A stretch of 64,000 nucleotides of DNA. Source: Micromonospora echinaurantiaca (GTDB lineage Bacteria; Actinomycetota; Actinomycetes; Mycobacteriales; Micromonosporaceae). The stretch is from positions 6,088,501 through 6,152,500 of the forward strand of contig NZ_LT607750.1 of assembly GCF_900090235.1 (NCBI RefSeq). Direction: 5' to 3'. The notes below the pieces were generated by a model. That model worked only from the letters and a program-made list of their open reading frames with translations, had not been told where the DNA came from and searched no databases. The translations under genes and the position numbers were made by a program. Shown in pieces: positions 49,477 to 58,268 of the stretch; position 1 is the stretch's first letter; each line of letters begins with the position of its first letter.

Positions 49477-50637
49477 GTGGACCACTCCGGCACCCCCTCA
49501 CGCCACGTCCTGTTCCTCAACTGGCGCGACACGACGAACCCGGAAGGCGGCGGCTCCGAGGTCTACATCGAGCGGATCGCTGCCGAACTGGTCGCCGCCG
49601 GCCACCGGGTGACGCTGCTCTGCGCCGCGCACGCCAACGCCGGCCCGAGCGGCACCACCGCCGGCGGCGTACGGGTGCTGCGGCGGGGCGGCCGGCACAC
49701 GGTCTACGCCCGGGCCGCGCTGACGTACCTCGCCGGCCGGTTCGGCTTCGGCCCGCTCGGCCGGCGTGGGCTCGGCCGGCCGGACCTGGTCGTCGACGTC
49801 TGCAACGGGGTGCCGTTCTTCGCCCCGCTCTACGCCGGCCGGCCGGTCGTCGCGCTGGTGCACCACGTGCACCGCGAGCAGTGGCCGGTGGTGTTCGGCC
49901 CGGTGATGGCCCGGTTGGGCTGGTGGATCGAGTCGTGGCTGGCGGTCCGGCTCTACCGGCGCTGCCGCTACGTCACCGTCTCCGAGGCGAGCCGGGCGGA
50001 GCTGGCCGAGCTGGGGGTGGCCGCCGAGCGGATCGACGTGGTGCCCAACGGCACGCCGCCGGTGACCGGCCCGCCGCTGCCCCGCACCCCTCACCCGTCC
50101 CTGCTGGTGCTCGGCCGGCTGGTGCCGCACAAGCGGGTGGAGATCGCCCTGCGGACCGTCGCCGAGCTGGTCGGCGAGCTGCCCGAGCTGGAACTGGTGG
50201 TGGCCGGCCAGGGGTGGTGGGAGAAGCCGCTGCGGGAGCTGTGCGACTCGCTCGGCATCACCCGGCACGTCCGGTTCACCGGCTTCATCAGCGAGGAGGA
50301 GAAGCACGCCGTGCTCTCCTCCGCCTGGCTGGCGCTCACCCCCTCGCTGAAGGAGGGCTGGGGGCTGACCATCGTCGAGGCCGCCGCCTGCAGCACCCCG
50401 ACGGTGGCCTTCCGCTACGCCGGCGGGGTCGCCGAGGCGATGGTCGACAACGAGACCGGCCTGCTCGTCGACGACGAGGCGGAGTTCACCGCCCAGGTGC
50501 GCGAGCTGCTCGGCGACGACGTACGGCGCAAGGCGATGGGTGAGGCCGCGCTCGCGCACGCCGCCCGGTTCACCTGGGAGGCGACCGGGGCACGCTTCGC
50601 GCAGCTGGTGGCCCGGGCGACGGAGCGGCCCGCCTGA
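49477..50637 (+). CDS. Glycosyltransferase family 4
   Basis: 386 aa. GTG at 49477 with AGGAG 6 bp before it. N-terminal Rossmann part: RDTTNPEGGGSEVYIERIAA, the GT4 acceptor-side loop (GGGSEVY), and LVVDVCNGVPFFAPL. C-terminal GT-B part: LLVLGRLVPHKRVEIALRTV (nucleotide loop), then EGWGLTIVEAAACSTP with the E-x7-E motif (Glu at 345 and 353 approx). Cytoplasmic or membrane-associated; adds a sugar to a lipid-linked or protein acceptor using a nucleotide sugar. It is divergent from the VWA-AftD unit and belongs to the same glycan locus. Confidence 0.93.
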   Translation: MDHSGTPSRHVLFLNWRDTTNPEGGGSEVYIERIAAELVAAGHRVTLLCAAHANAGPSGTTAGGVRVLRRGGRHTVYARAALTYLAGRFGFGPLGRRGLGRPDLVVDVCNGVPFFAPLYAGRPVVALVHHVHREQWPVVFGPVMARLGWWIESWLAVRLYRRCRYVTVSEASRAELAELGVAAERIDVVPNGTPPVTGPPLPRTPHPSLLVLGRLVPHKRVEIALRTVAELVGELPELELVVAGQGWWEKPLRELCDSLGITRHVRFTGFISEEEKHAVLSSAWLALTPSLKEGWGLTIVEAAACSTPTVAFRYAGGVAEAMVDNETGLLVDDEAEFTAQVRELLGDDVRRKAMGEAALAHAARFTWEATGARFAQLVARATERPA

Positions 50638-50650
50638 TCGACCCGACGAA

Positions 50651-50685
50651 ACGAAGGGCGCCCGCCTGACGCGGGCGCCCTTCGT
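50651..50685. terminator. Bidirectional terminator
   Basis: 15-bp perfect stem (50651-50665 with 50671-50685), loop CTGAC, flanked by T-containing sequence; lies between the convergent GT4 and DUF2613 genes. Confidence 0.85.
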
Positions 50686-50695
50686 CGTCGTTCGT

Positions 50696-50857
50696 TCAGC
50701 GCGTGCCGTACAGCGAAGGCTCGGCGCTCTGCTCGCTGACGCTGGTGACGGCCTCGTCGGCGGACGTGCTGAGCACGCTCGCCAGACCGACACTCCCGAG
50801 CAGGCCGAGCACGACCCCGAGTACCCCGACGGCGACGAACGCGGGCAGGTTCCTCAT
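50696..50857 (-). CDS. DUF2613 small membrane protein
   Basis: 53 aa. ATG at 50857 with AAGGAG upstream; ATGA overlap with the preceding gene's stop. One membrane segment (VAVGVLGVVLGLLGSVGLAS) and a short hydrophilic tail. From memory, DUF2613 proteins are encoded next to aftD in mycobacteria (Rv0236A by Rv0236c), supporting a shared process. Function unknown. Confidence 0.85.
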   Translation of the reverse strand: MRNLPAFVAVGVLGVVLGLLGSVGLASVLSTSADEAVTSVSEQSAEPSLYGTR

Positions 50858-52572
50858 CCACCTTCTCCTTCCGCGGGACTCGCGTGCCGGGACGCTACCA
50901 CGCGGTAGCCCACCCGCGCAGCGCCCGAACAACCGATGCCGATCACCACCATTCCGGCCAGCAGGTGGGCGATCCCGACCGGCCCGGGGCGCGCCGGTGG
51001 CGCCGGCGCCGACCAGGCCGGGTTCTCGTAGAGGGTCAGCTCCGGCCCGTCGTGGGCGACCCGGAGCCCGGCCAGCGCCGCCGCGGGCGGGGCCGGGCCG
51101 GCCGCCCGCTGCACCAGCACCCAGCGCGGGTTGGCCGCCGCCAGTGGCGTACCGGTGGCCAGCAGCTCCCGCACCCGGGCCGCCCGCGGGTCCTCGCCGG
51201 CGACCGCCAGCCCGCCCACCCGCAGCGTGTCGTCGATCAGCACCGGCGCGTCCAGGTGGCGCGGGGCCGGGTCGATCATTACCTGGCCGCCGTTCCAGCC
51301 GTAGCGCTGGTACTCCTGGAACGGCAGCGAGATCACCTCACCCGGCCGCTGGTCGACCAGCCGTGCCACCGCCGCCCAGTCCGCCGGCCAGCTCACCGGG
51401 CGCAGCCGGCCCGCCGCGCCGACCGCCAGGTCGGGCAGGAGCGCCACCGGCAGCAGCGCCGCGCCGACCAGCAGCACCCGCCCGGTGACCGGCCCGTACC
51501 GGGCGGCCAGCCGGTCGGCGAGCCGCTCCGCGCCGAGCGCCACGGCCACCGCCAGGGCGAGCGCGTAGGGCATCAGCAGCTTCTGGCCGTCCCGGACCAG
51601 GCCCGCCCCGGGCACCGCGGCGACCAGCCAGCCGAGCACGGCCGGGCCGCCGGGCAGCGCGCCGGCCGCCGCCGCCAGCCAGGAACCGGCCGCGAGCAGA
51701 CCGAACCGACCGACGATCGCCGGCGGCCAGCGCCGGCGCAGCAGCGGTACGCCGTACCCGGCGACCGCCAGCAGCAGCACGGTGGCCAGCGGCACCACCA
51801 CCCCGGCCCGGGAGGCGGGGGTGGTCTGCGCGTTCCAGATGCCACCGGTGCCGGCGAGCGCGACCAGCGGCCCGGCCCAGTTCTCCGCCCGGGCGGCGAA
51901 CGCCGTCACCCCGGCCGGGTCGGACCGGCCCGTCCCCGCGCTGACCAGCCCGGCCACCAGCCACGGCGCGTTCAGCAGCAGCGTCGCGCCCAGGGCGAGC
52001 GCCGCCGACCGGGCCGCCCGCGGGTACCGGCCCGGCACCAGCACCGCGATCACCACCAGGGCGAGCAGCCCGCCGGTGGGGGTGATCGCGGAAGCCGCGG
52101 CGGCGAGCAGCAGCCGGGGCAGCGACCCCGGCCGGCCCGCGCGCACCCCGAGCGCCGCCCGCACCAGCCAGGGCAGCGCGGCGTACGCGACCAGCAGCCC
52201 CCACTGCCCGATGAGCAGCCGCTCGGCCAGGTACGGCGTCCAGGCGTACCCGAGCGCGGCCACCACCCGTACCCCGACCCGCTCGGTCGGCACCAGGCGG
52301 GCGGCGCCCAGCGCGGCCAGGTACAGGATCGCCACCAGCACCAGCCGTTGCAGCAGCCAGCCCGGCACCAGTTGGCTGGCCAGCGCCACCACCGCGTCCT
52401 GCGGCACCGCCCGGGGCAGCGCCGAGGCCGGGGCGATCACCTCCCAGCCCAGCGGCTGCCGGGGCACGAAGACCATGTCGTAGCGGAGCAGGTAGCCGGG
52501 GAGCGCCAGCGGCGCGAGCACCACCGCCGTGACGGCGGCGGCGACCGTGTGCGGCACCAGCCGTTCGCGCAT
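50854..52572 (-). CDS. Polytopic membrane protein of the glycan locus, GT-C-like
   Basis: 572 aa. About eleven membrane helices up to residue 380 (VPHTVAAAVTAVVLAPLALP first) and a C-terminal extracytoplasmic domain with a final helix near 540. The early loop YDMVFVPRQPLGWEVIAPA has an Asp in the right place for a GT-C fold, but no family signature is complete. Coupled to DUF2613. Perhaps an arabinosyl/mannosyl transferase or a partner of the AftD-like enzyme. Confidence 0.75.
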   Translation of the reverse strand: MRERLVPHTVAAAVTAVVLAPLALPGYLLRYDMVFVPRQPLGWEVIAPASALPRAVPQDAVVALASQLVPGWLLQRLVLVAILYLAALGAARLVPTERVGVRVVAALGYAWTPYLAERLLIGQWGLLVAYAALPWLVRAALGVRAGRPGSLPRLLLAAAASAITPTGGLLALVVIAVLVPGRYPRAARSAALALGATLLLNAPWLVAGLVSAGTGRSDPAGVTAFAARAENWAGPLVALAGTGGIWNAQTTPASRAGVVVPLATVLLLAVAGYGVPLLRRRWPPAIVGRFGLLAAGSWLAAAAGALPGGPAVLGWLVAAVPGAGLVRDGQKLLMPYALALAVAVALGAERLADRLAARYGPVTGRVLLVGAALLPVALLPDLAVGAAGRLRPVSWPADWAAVARLVDQRPGEVISLPFQEYQRYGWNGGQVMIDPAPRHLDAPVLIDDTLRVGGLAVAGEDPRAARVRELLATGTPLAAANPRWVLVQRAAGPAPPAAALAGLRVAHDGPELTLYENPAWSAPAPPARPGPVGIAHLLAGMVVIGIGCSGAARVGYRVVASRHASPAEGEGG

Positions 52573-52701
52573 CCGTCGACCTCACCACTGCCGGGGCGCG
52601 ACCGGCCCGCCGCGCTGGTGGCGACACTGTACGCGGACCAGCGGGGAACCATCCGTTGACCTGATGGGACCACCGGTCACCGGTGTGGCAGTCTTCCCGC
52701 C

Positions 52702-54855
52702 ATGGCATCGACCGGACCCGAGGTGGATCAGACGCGAGACGAGACCGGCTGGCTCGGCGGCTGGGTGCGCGCCGACCCGGTACGCGCCGTCGGCGTCGTG
52801 ATGGTCCTGGTCAGCCTGGTGTGGCGGGCGCAGTTGGCGTCGCGCGGCCACCTGGCGGTCGACGACTGGGTGCTGATCTCCCGGGCGTCGGAGGCAGACC
52901 TGACGCCGGACTTCCTGCTCACCCTCTACAACAACCACTTCATGCCGGCGGCCCTGCTCAGCACCTGGTTGGTCACCCGGGCGGCGGGCGTCGCCTACTG
53001 GCCGTACGTGCTGCTGCTGACCGCCGCCCAGACGGTCCTCGCGGTGTCCTTCTTCCGGCTGCTCCGCACCCTGGTGCGGCCCGGCTGGGCGATGCTCATC
53101 CCGCTCGCGGTCTTCCTGTTCAGTCCGCTGACCCTGGAGGCCACCTCGTGGTGGGCCGTCGGCGTCAACATGCTGCCGATGCAGATCGCCATGGTGCTCG
53201 CCGTCGGCGCCCAGGTCCGGTACGTCCGCACCGGCCGTCGGCGGCACCTCCTCAGCCTGGCCGCCGCCGTGCTGTTCGGGCTGCTCTTCTTCGAGAAGGC
53301 GTTGCTGGTGGTGCCACTGGTCTTCCTCGCCACCGCATGCCTGCTCGTCGGCGGCCCGCCGGTGCACGCGGTACTCACCACGGTGCGCCGGTACTGGCCG
53401 TCCTGGGCCATGCTCACCGCCCTCTCGCTGGGTTTCCTGGCGCTGTACCTGTCGCGGGCGGAGTCCTCGCTCCGGCGGCCCGACTCGCTGAGCGAGGTGC
53501 TGTCGTTCCTGGGCCAACTGCTCGGCTCCACGGTCGTTCCCGGCCTGCTCGGCGGGCCGTGGCGGTGGTTGCCGGCGGGTGACGGCGCTCCGGTGACCGC
53601 TCCACCCGAGCTGGCTCGCTGGCTCGCGTGGGCGGTGTTCCTGACCCTGGTCGTGGTGACCGTGCGCCTGCGCCGGGCGGCCGGACGGGCCTGGGTACTG
53701 CTCGCGGCCTACCTGACCCTGGTCACCACGATGCTGGGAGCGACCCGGCTCGGCTCGATCTACAGCGACGTGGCCGGAGCGGTGCCGCGGTACGTCAGCG
53801 ACGTGGTCGTGGTGGCGGCGCTCTGCCTCGGCGTCGCCCTCCTGGGGCTGGCCACCCCCACGCCCTCGACTGCGGCGGGCCCGACCACACCGGAGGACGC
53901 CGCCCGCGATCCCGAGGCGGATCCGGCCGCCGCCCGGGCGGCCACGGCTCCACCCACCGGCACCGCCGGGCTCGACCAGCCGGCCACGCATCGCCACGCC
54001 GGCGTCATCCACGCGGAAGCGGCCGACGACGAGGTGGCCCGGCCGGGTCGCCCGTTCGGCACTCCACCCGCCAGGTCGACGTCGACTTCACCCGGGCCGG
54101 TCGACCCGGTCAGCCCGGCGGCGGCCACGAGGAGCACCGAACCGGCCAACCAGCGGTACCCGGCGGCCGGGGACGGGGATTCGCTACGGGCGCAGCTCGC
54201 CCGGCACCGGGAGACCGTGAGTACGGTGCTCACCATCGTGGTGCTGGCCGGCGGACTCGGAGCGGCCTGGACCACCGCCCGGTTCGGCGACGAGTGGGCG
54301 GTCAAGAGCGGCAAGGTCTACCTGGAGACCGCGCGGGTTGAGCTCGCCGCCGCGCCACCCGACACGGTCTTCTTCGACCGGCCCGTTCCGCCGGAGGTGG
54401 TGCCCGCGCTCTCCGCGCCCTACAACCGGCAGTCCAAGTTCTTCCAGGCCATGGGGGACGCCCCGGTCTTCGTCACCGAGGCCGAGGCCCCGTCCCTCTT
54501 CGACGCCAGGGGACGGATCGTGCCGGTCAGCGTCGACGGTCCCGCCGTGGTGCCCGGCCCGGAAGACGGCTGCGGATACAAGATCACCGGCGGGCGGACC
54601 GTTCGCATGCCACTCACGGCACCCCGGGACGACTGGTTCTGGGTGGTCCGGATCGGTTACCTCAGCTCCGCCGACACGACGGCCACCTTCCGTCTCGGCT
54701 CCGCCACCCGGGAGTTCCCCGTGCGGCAGGGACTGCACCAGTACTTCTTCGAGGTCACCGGAGGTGGGGACGCCGTCGAGCTGACCGTCAACGGCTACGG
54801 GGTCACCCTGTGCACCAACGAGGTGGCGGTCGGCACCCCGACCCCGCAGCAGTGA
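52702..54855 (+). CDS. Large membrane protein with GT-C-like core and extracytoplasmic domain
   Basis: 717 aa. ATG at 52702. About nine helices between 28 and 395; an early loop HLAVDDWVLISRASEADLTP has the DD pair typical of GT-C enzymes. A disordered stretch of about 100 residues (Pro/Thr/Ala, about 392-490), another helix (VSTVLTIVVLAGGLGAAWTT), then a C-terminal soluble domain of about 180 residues with two Cys (CGYKI, CTNE). Likely a glycosyltransferase or membrane scaffold; acceptor unknown. It is divergent from 50854 and convergent with the FkbM gene. Confidence 0.75.
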   Translation: MASTGPEVDQTRDETGWLGGWVRADPVRAVGVVMVLVSLVWRAQLASRGHLAVDDWVLISRASEADLTPDFLLTLYNNHFMPAALLSTWLVTRAAGVAYWPYVLLLTAAQTVLAVSFFRLLRTLVRPGWAMLIPLAVFLFSPLTLEATSWWAVGVNMLPMQIAMVLAVGAQVRYVRTGRRRHLLSLAAAVLFGLLFFEKALLVVPLVFLATACLLVGGPPVHAVLTTVRRYWPSWAMLTALSLGFLALYLSRAESSLRRPDSLSEVLSFLGQLLGSTVVPGLLGGPWRWLPAGDGAPVTAPPELARWLAWAVFLTLVVVTVRLRRAAGRAWVLLAAYLTLVTTMLGATRLGSIYSDVAGAVPRYVSDVVVVAALCLGVALLGLATPTPSTAAGPTTPEDAARDPEADPAAARAATAPPTGTAGLDQPATHRHAGVIHAEAADDEVARPGRPFGTPPARSTSTSPGPVDPVSPAAATRSTEPANQRYPAAGDGDSLRAQLARHRETVSTVLTIVVLAGGLGAAWTTARFGDEWAVKSGKVYLETARVELAAAPPDTVFFDRPVPPEVVPALSAPYNRQSKFFQAMGDAPVFVTEAEAPSLFDARGRIVPVSVDGPAVVPGPEDGCGYKITGGRTVRMPLTAPRDDWFWVVRIGYLSSADTTATFRLGSATREFPVRQGLHQYFFEVTGGGDAVELTVNGYGVTLCTNEVAVGTPTPQQ

Positions 54856-54864
54856 GCGTGCCGG

Positions 54865-55620
54865 TCATTCCGGACGGAACAGCACCGAGTTGACGTAGCG
54901 CGGCCGCGGCCACAGCACCCGCCGGGCGAAGCTCTGGCCGACCCGGGCGATGTTCTGCCGCTGGTGCCCGCCCAGGTCGAAGTCGGCCAGCGGCACCCAG
55001 TCGCGCCCCGGGAGCACATAGCCCCGATAGCCCCACCCGGTGAGCAACTCCAGCAGCGGTTGGACCGGCTGGATCCGCTCCTCCACCTCGATCAGCAAGA
55101 CCGGACGGTCCCGGCGGACGGTCTCCACCGCGCCCCGCAGCGCCGGCAGCTCGTGCCCCTCGATGTCCAGCTTGACGAAGCGCACATCGGTGAGGCCGAG
55201 CGAGTCCAGGGTGATCCGCCGGACCGCCAGGGGCTCGCCCTGTTCCGAGTCCTCCAGCGAGGAGGTGCCGACGATCGCCCCACCGGCGGGTAGGTAGAGC
55301 GCGGCGCTCCCGTTGTGGTCCGACACCGCGGCCTCGACCACCTCGACCGTGGGGAACGCGGCGCGTAGCTGCCGGGCCAACGGCGGGGTGGGCTCCACCG
55401 AGACCACCCGGTCGGCGCGGCGCAGCAGGCGTGCGGTCCAGGGCCCGTACCAGGCGCCGACGTCGACGGCGGTGCCGCCGCGCGGAACGAACTCGGCGAG
55501 CCGGGCCAGCTCCGGCTCGACCCTGGGGTAGACCCAGCGGATCGCGGCCCCGACGGCCCGCTCCGGTAGCCGTGCGGCCAGTCCGGAGGTCGCTGCCGGG
55601 GCCAGGTTCGTCGACGCCAT
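54865..55620 (-). CDS. FkbM family methyltransferase
   Basis: 251 aa. SAM motif GTAVDVGAWYGPWTARLLR (about 49-67), the acidic end VVSVEPTP, and the FkbM signature VRFVKLDIEGHELPALRGA (about 146-164). FkbM enzymes O-methylate sugars or polyketide hydroxyls, so a glycan substrate is likely here. Leaderless-type start: TAGTGT lies about 9 bp before the ATG on the minus strand. Confidence 0.9.
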   Translation of the reverse strand: MASTNLAPAATSGLAARLPERAVGAAIRWVYPRVEPELARLAEFVPRGGTAVDVGAWYGPWTARLLRRADRVVSVEPTPPLARQLRAAFPTVEVVEAAVSDHNGSAALYLPAGGAIVGTSSLEDSEQGEPLAVRRITLDSLGLTDVRFVKLDIEGHELPALRGAVETVRRDRPVLLIEVEERIQPVQPLLELLTGWGYRGYVLPGRDWVPLADFDLGGHQRQNIARVGQSFARRVLWPRPRYVNSVLFRPE

Positions 55621-55795
55621 GGGCCAGCACACTAGACGCTCGGCAGTCGTTCGGGCAGGGGTCGAGGGTGCGGGGCTGTCGAGCCGGTCGGTTGAGCGGT
55701 ACCGTCTCCCCCGGTCGGGACCGCATCCCGACGGATCCCCCGGCCGCGACGCGTACGGTCCCGCGCCGGACAGCAGCGCGGTGACGTGGGGTGGC

Positions 55796-57031
55796 ATGAC
55801 TCAGACCACGGGCAGGGACGCCGGCGCGGCCCGGCTCGGCGCGGCGGGCGTCGCCGTCACCGCCGCCACCATGCTGACCAACGCACTGGCGTACCTGGTG
55901 CCGGTGTTCGGCGCCCGCCGGTTGACCGCCGGTGACCTGGGCGCGCTGGCCACCGTGCTGGCGCTCGGCGCCATCGCGGCCGTGCCCGGGTTCGGCGTGC
56001 AGATCGCGGTGGCGGCGCACCGGGCGCGGTGGGGCACCAGCGGCACGGCGCGGCTGGGGTTGCGGACCGCCGCGGTCAGCGCCGTAGTGACCCTCGCGGC
56101 GGCGCCGGTGCTCGGCGTGGCGCTGCGGCTCCCGGTGACGCTGACCCTGCTGCTCGCCGCGAGCACCTTCGCCACCGTGCTGGCCGGCCGCTGGCTCGGC
56201 GAGCTTCAAGGCGACCAACGCTTCCTGCGGCTCGCCGGGGCGATGTCCGCGCTCGCCGCCGGGCGGTACGGCGGGCTGGTCGTCGGGCTCGTCCTCGACC
56301 GGGGCCCGGTCGGCGCGCTGCTCTTCGGCACCATCACCGGCTTCCTCGTGCTGCCGCTGCTGGCCCACCTCGCCCGGCCGGCCACCGGTCCCGCGCCCGG
56401 CACCGGTTCCGCGCTTGGAGCCCCGGCCACTGGTCCGGCGGGGGACGCAAGCCTGACCGGCCGGCACGTGCTGACCGCGTGCGGGGCCAGCCTGGCCATG
56501 CTCGTCGTCTCGTACGCCGACCTGATCCTCGCCCGCCAACTGCTGCCCCCAGACGGCTCCGGCGGGTACGCGGTCGGCGCGGTGCTCACCAAGGGAGCGC
56601 TCTGGGCGCCGCAGGTGGTCACCCTGCTGGTGCTGCCCCGGCTGGCCCGTGGCGACCGGCGCGCCCGGGCGCTGGCGCTCGCGGTCATCCTGGCCTGCGG
56701 AGCGGCGCTGGTGACCGCCGCCGCGGTCGCCGGCGAGCTGGCGTTCCGCCTGGCCGGCGGCGCGGACTACCTGCACCTGGCCGGCGAGGCGCCGCTCTTC
56801 GCCGCCACCGGCGCCCTCTACGCGGTGGTGTTCATGCTGGTGAACGACCGGGTGGCGGCGGGGGGGCGATGGCCGGCCGCGCCGCTCTGGGTGGCCACCG
56901 CCGGCCTGGCCGCAGCGGCCCTGCTGGTCGCCCCCCGCACGGTGGCCGGGGTGCTCACCACCGCACTCGTCACCGCCGGGCTGACCGCGGCCGTGATGGC
57001 CTGGCTGGCCTTCCGTCCCGCCCGCCGCTGA
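55796..57031 (+). CDS. Polysaccharide flippase-like membrane protein (MATE/MOP superfamily)
   Basis: 411 aa, ATG at 55796 after GGGGTGG. About twelve helices; ALAYLVPVFGARRLTAGDLG at the start and VVSYADLILARQLLPPDGSG near 235 resemble the Wzx/MviN branch. Probably moves a lipid-linked sugar or glycan across the membrane, suiting this locus. No charged-residue gate can be judged by eye. Confidence 0.82.
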   Translation: MTQTTGRDAGAARLGAAGVAVTAATMLTNALAYLVPVFGARRLTAGDLGALATVLALGAIAAVPGFGVQIAVAAHRARWGTSGTARLGLRTAAVSAVVTLAAAPVLGVALRLPVTLTLLLAASTFATVLAGRWLGELQGDQRFLRLAGAMSALAAGRYGGLVVGLVLDRGPVGALLFGTITGFLVLPLLAHLARPATGPAPGTGSALGAPATGPAGDASLTGRHVLTACGASLAMLVVSYADLILARQLLPPDGSGGYAVGAVLTKGALWAPQVVTLLVLPRLARGDRRARALALAVILACGAALVTAAAVAGELAFRLAGGADYLHLAGEAPLFAATGALYAVVFMLVNDRVAAGGRWPAAPLWVATAGLAAAALLVAPRTVAGVLTTALVTAGLTAAVMAWLAFRPARR

Positions 57032-57143
57032 CAGGCACCCAGCCACCGGCCCGGAAGCCAGCCACCGCCGGGCGTCCGGCCGCCGGGCTGCCCGGTCGCG
57101 CGGGGGCCCGATCACCGTGCGGCGAGCCAGACGCCGGGCGGGC

Positions 57144-57179
57144 GGCTCAGTCGCCGGCGGAGGGCTCAGTCGCCGGCGG
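57144..57179. repeat. 17-bp repeat duplicated across the NudC stop
   Basis: GGCTCAGTCGCCGGCGG occurs at 57144-57160 and 57163-57179; the second copy contains the real stop (57166-57168), so the last codons are duplicated downstream. Confidence 0.7.
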
Positions 57180-58095
57180 CCAGCCAGGAGCCGAGCAGGT
57201 GCCGGTCGATCGAATCGGGGCGGCCGAGCGGCCGGCCGGCGGCCTCCCGCGCCCGCAGCTCGTTCCGGGTGAACCAGCGCGCCTCCACCAGTTCCTCCCC
57301 GTCCACCCGCACCGTCTCGGAGGCGGCGGTGGCCCGGAAGCCGACCATCAGCCCGGCCGGGAAGGGCCACGCCTGCGACCCCTGGTACGCCAGGTCGGTC
57401 ACCGTCACCCCGGCCTCCTCGGCCATCTCCCGCCGGACCGCGTCCTCCAGGCTCTCGCCCACCTCGACGAACCCGGCGAGCATCGAGTACGACCCCTCGG
57501 GCGCGCCCCGGTGCCGGGCCAGCAGGCAACGGTCGGGGGTGCCGGGCGCCTCGACCAGCACGATGATCGCCGGCTCGATCCGGGGGAAGAGCAGCCGCCC
57601 GCAGTCGGCACCGGAGCAGGAGCGAACGTGTCCACCGTCGCGGGGCGTGGTCCGGGCACCGCAGCTGCCGCAGTAGCACTGCTGCCGGTGCCAGTGCAGC
57701 AGGCCGCGAGCGTACGCCTGCACGGACGCCTCGGCCGGGCCGAGCCGGCCCACCAGCGCCCGCACGTCCACCGTCGAGGCCGCCCCGGTCAGCCGGACCG
57801 CCTCCGTCTCCGGATGCCCGGACAGGTCCACGGCGAAGATCGCGGTGTCGCCGTCCAGGCCGAGGAAGACCGTCTCGTCGGCGGCGGCGAGCGCGGCCGC
57901 GGCCCGGTCGGCGGCCAGCCGCACCAGTCTCTCCCCGGACGTGACCAGGCAGCGATCCCGCCACAGCGGCAGCACGGCGGTGCGCGGGTCGGTCAGCAGG
58001 GCGGTGATCCGGTCCGGGTCGGCGCGCAGCGGCCCCGCCCGGTCCAGCCAGCCGCCGCCGTACGCCAGGACCACGCCGTCCGCCCGCATGCCCAT
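57166..58095 (-). CDS. nudC: NAD(+) diphosphatase, NudC-type Nudix hydrolase
   Basis: 309 aa from ATG at 58095 (a second ATG two codons later is possible). N-terminal NUDIX-like domain (VLPLWRDRCLVTSGERLVRL), zinc ribbon CYCGSCGARTTPRDGG with CSGADCG, and Nudix box GFVEVGESLEDAVRREMAEEAG written in order G-x5-E-x7-REUXEE. The SQAWPFPAGLMVGF segment after it is diagnostic of NudC. It hydrolyses NADH/NAD and can decap NAD-capped RNA. Divergent from the VanW gene. Confidence 0.93.
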   Translation of the reverse strand: MGMRADGVVLAYGGGWLDRAGPLRADPDRITALLTDPRTAVLPLWRDRCLVTSGERLVRLAADRAAAALAAADETVFLGLDGDTAIFAVDLSGHPETEAVRLTGAASTVDVRALVGRLGPAEASVQAYARGLLHWHRQQCYCGSCGARTTPRDGGHVRSCSGADCGRLLFPRIEPAIIVLVEAPGTPDRCLLARHRGAPEGSYSMLAGFVEVGESLEDAVRREMAEEAGVTVTDLAYQGSQAWPFPAGLMVGFRATAASETVRVDGEELVEARWFTRNELRAREAAGRPLGRPDSIDRHLLGSWLAAGD

Positions 58096-58268
58096 ACGGT
58101 GCCACGAGCCCGCCCGGGTCGGCGCACCGGCCCGGCCCCGCGACACGCCGGGCGACACGCGGTGCCGGCGGGCGCGGGGCGCAGACTCCCCGACCGCCCG
58201 AGCGTTGGCTACCGTAGGTGTCTCCCGGGGCGACGGCCCCCGTGTGGTATGTCCCGATCGAGGTTGCT

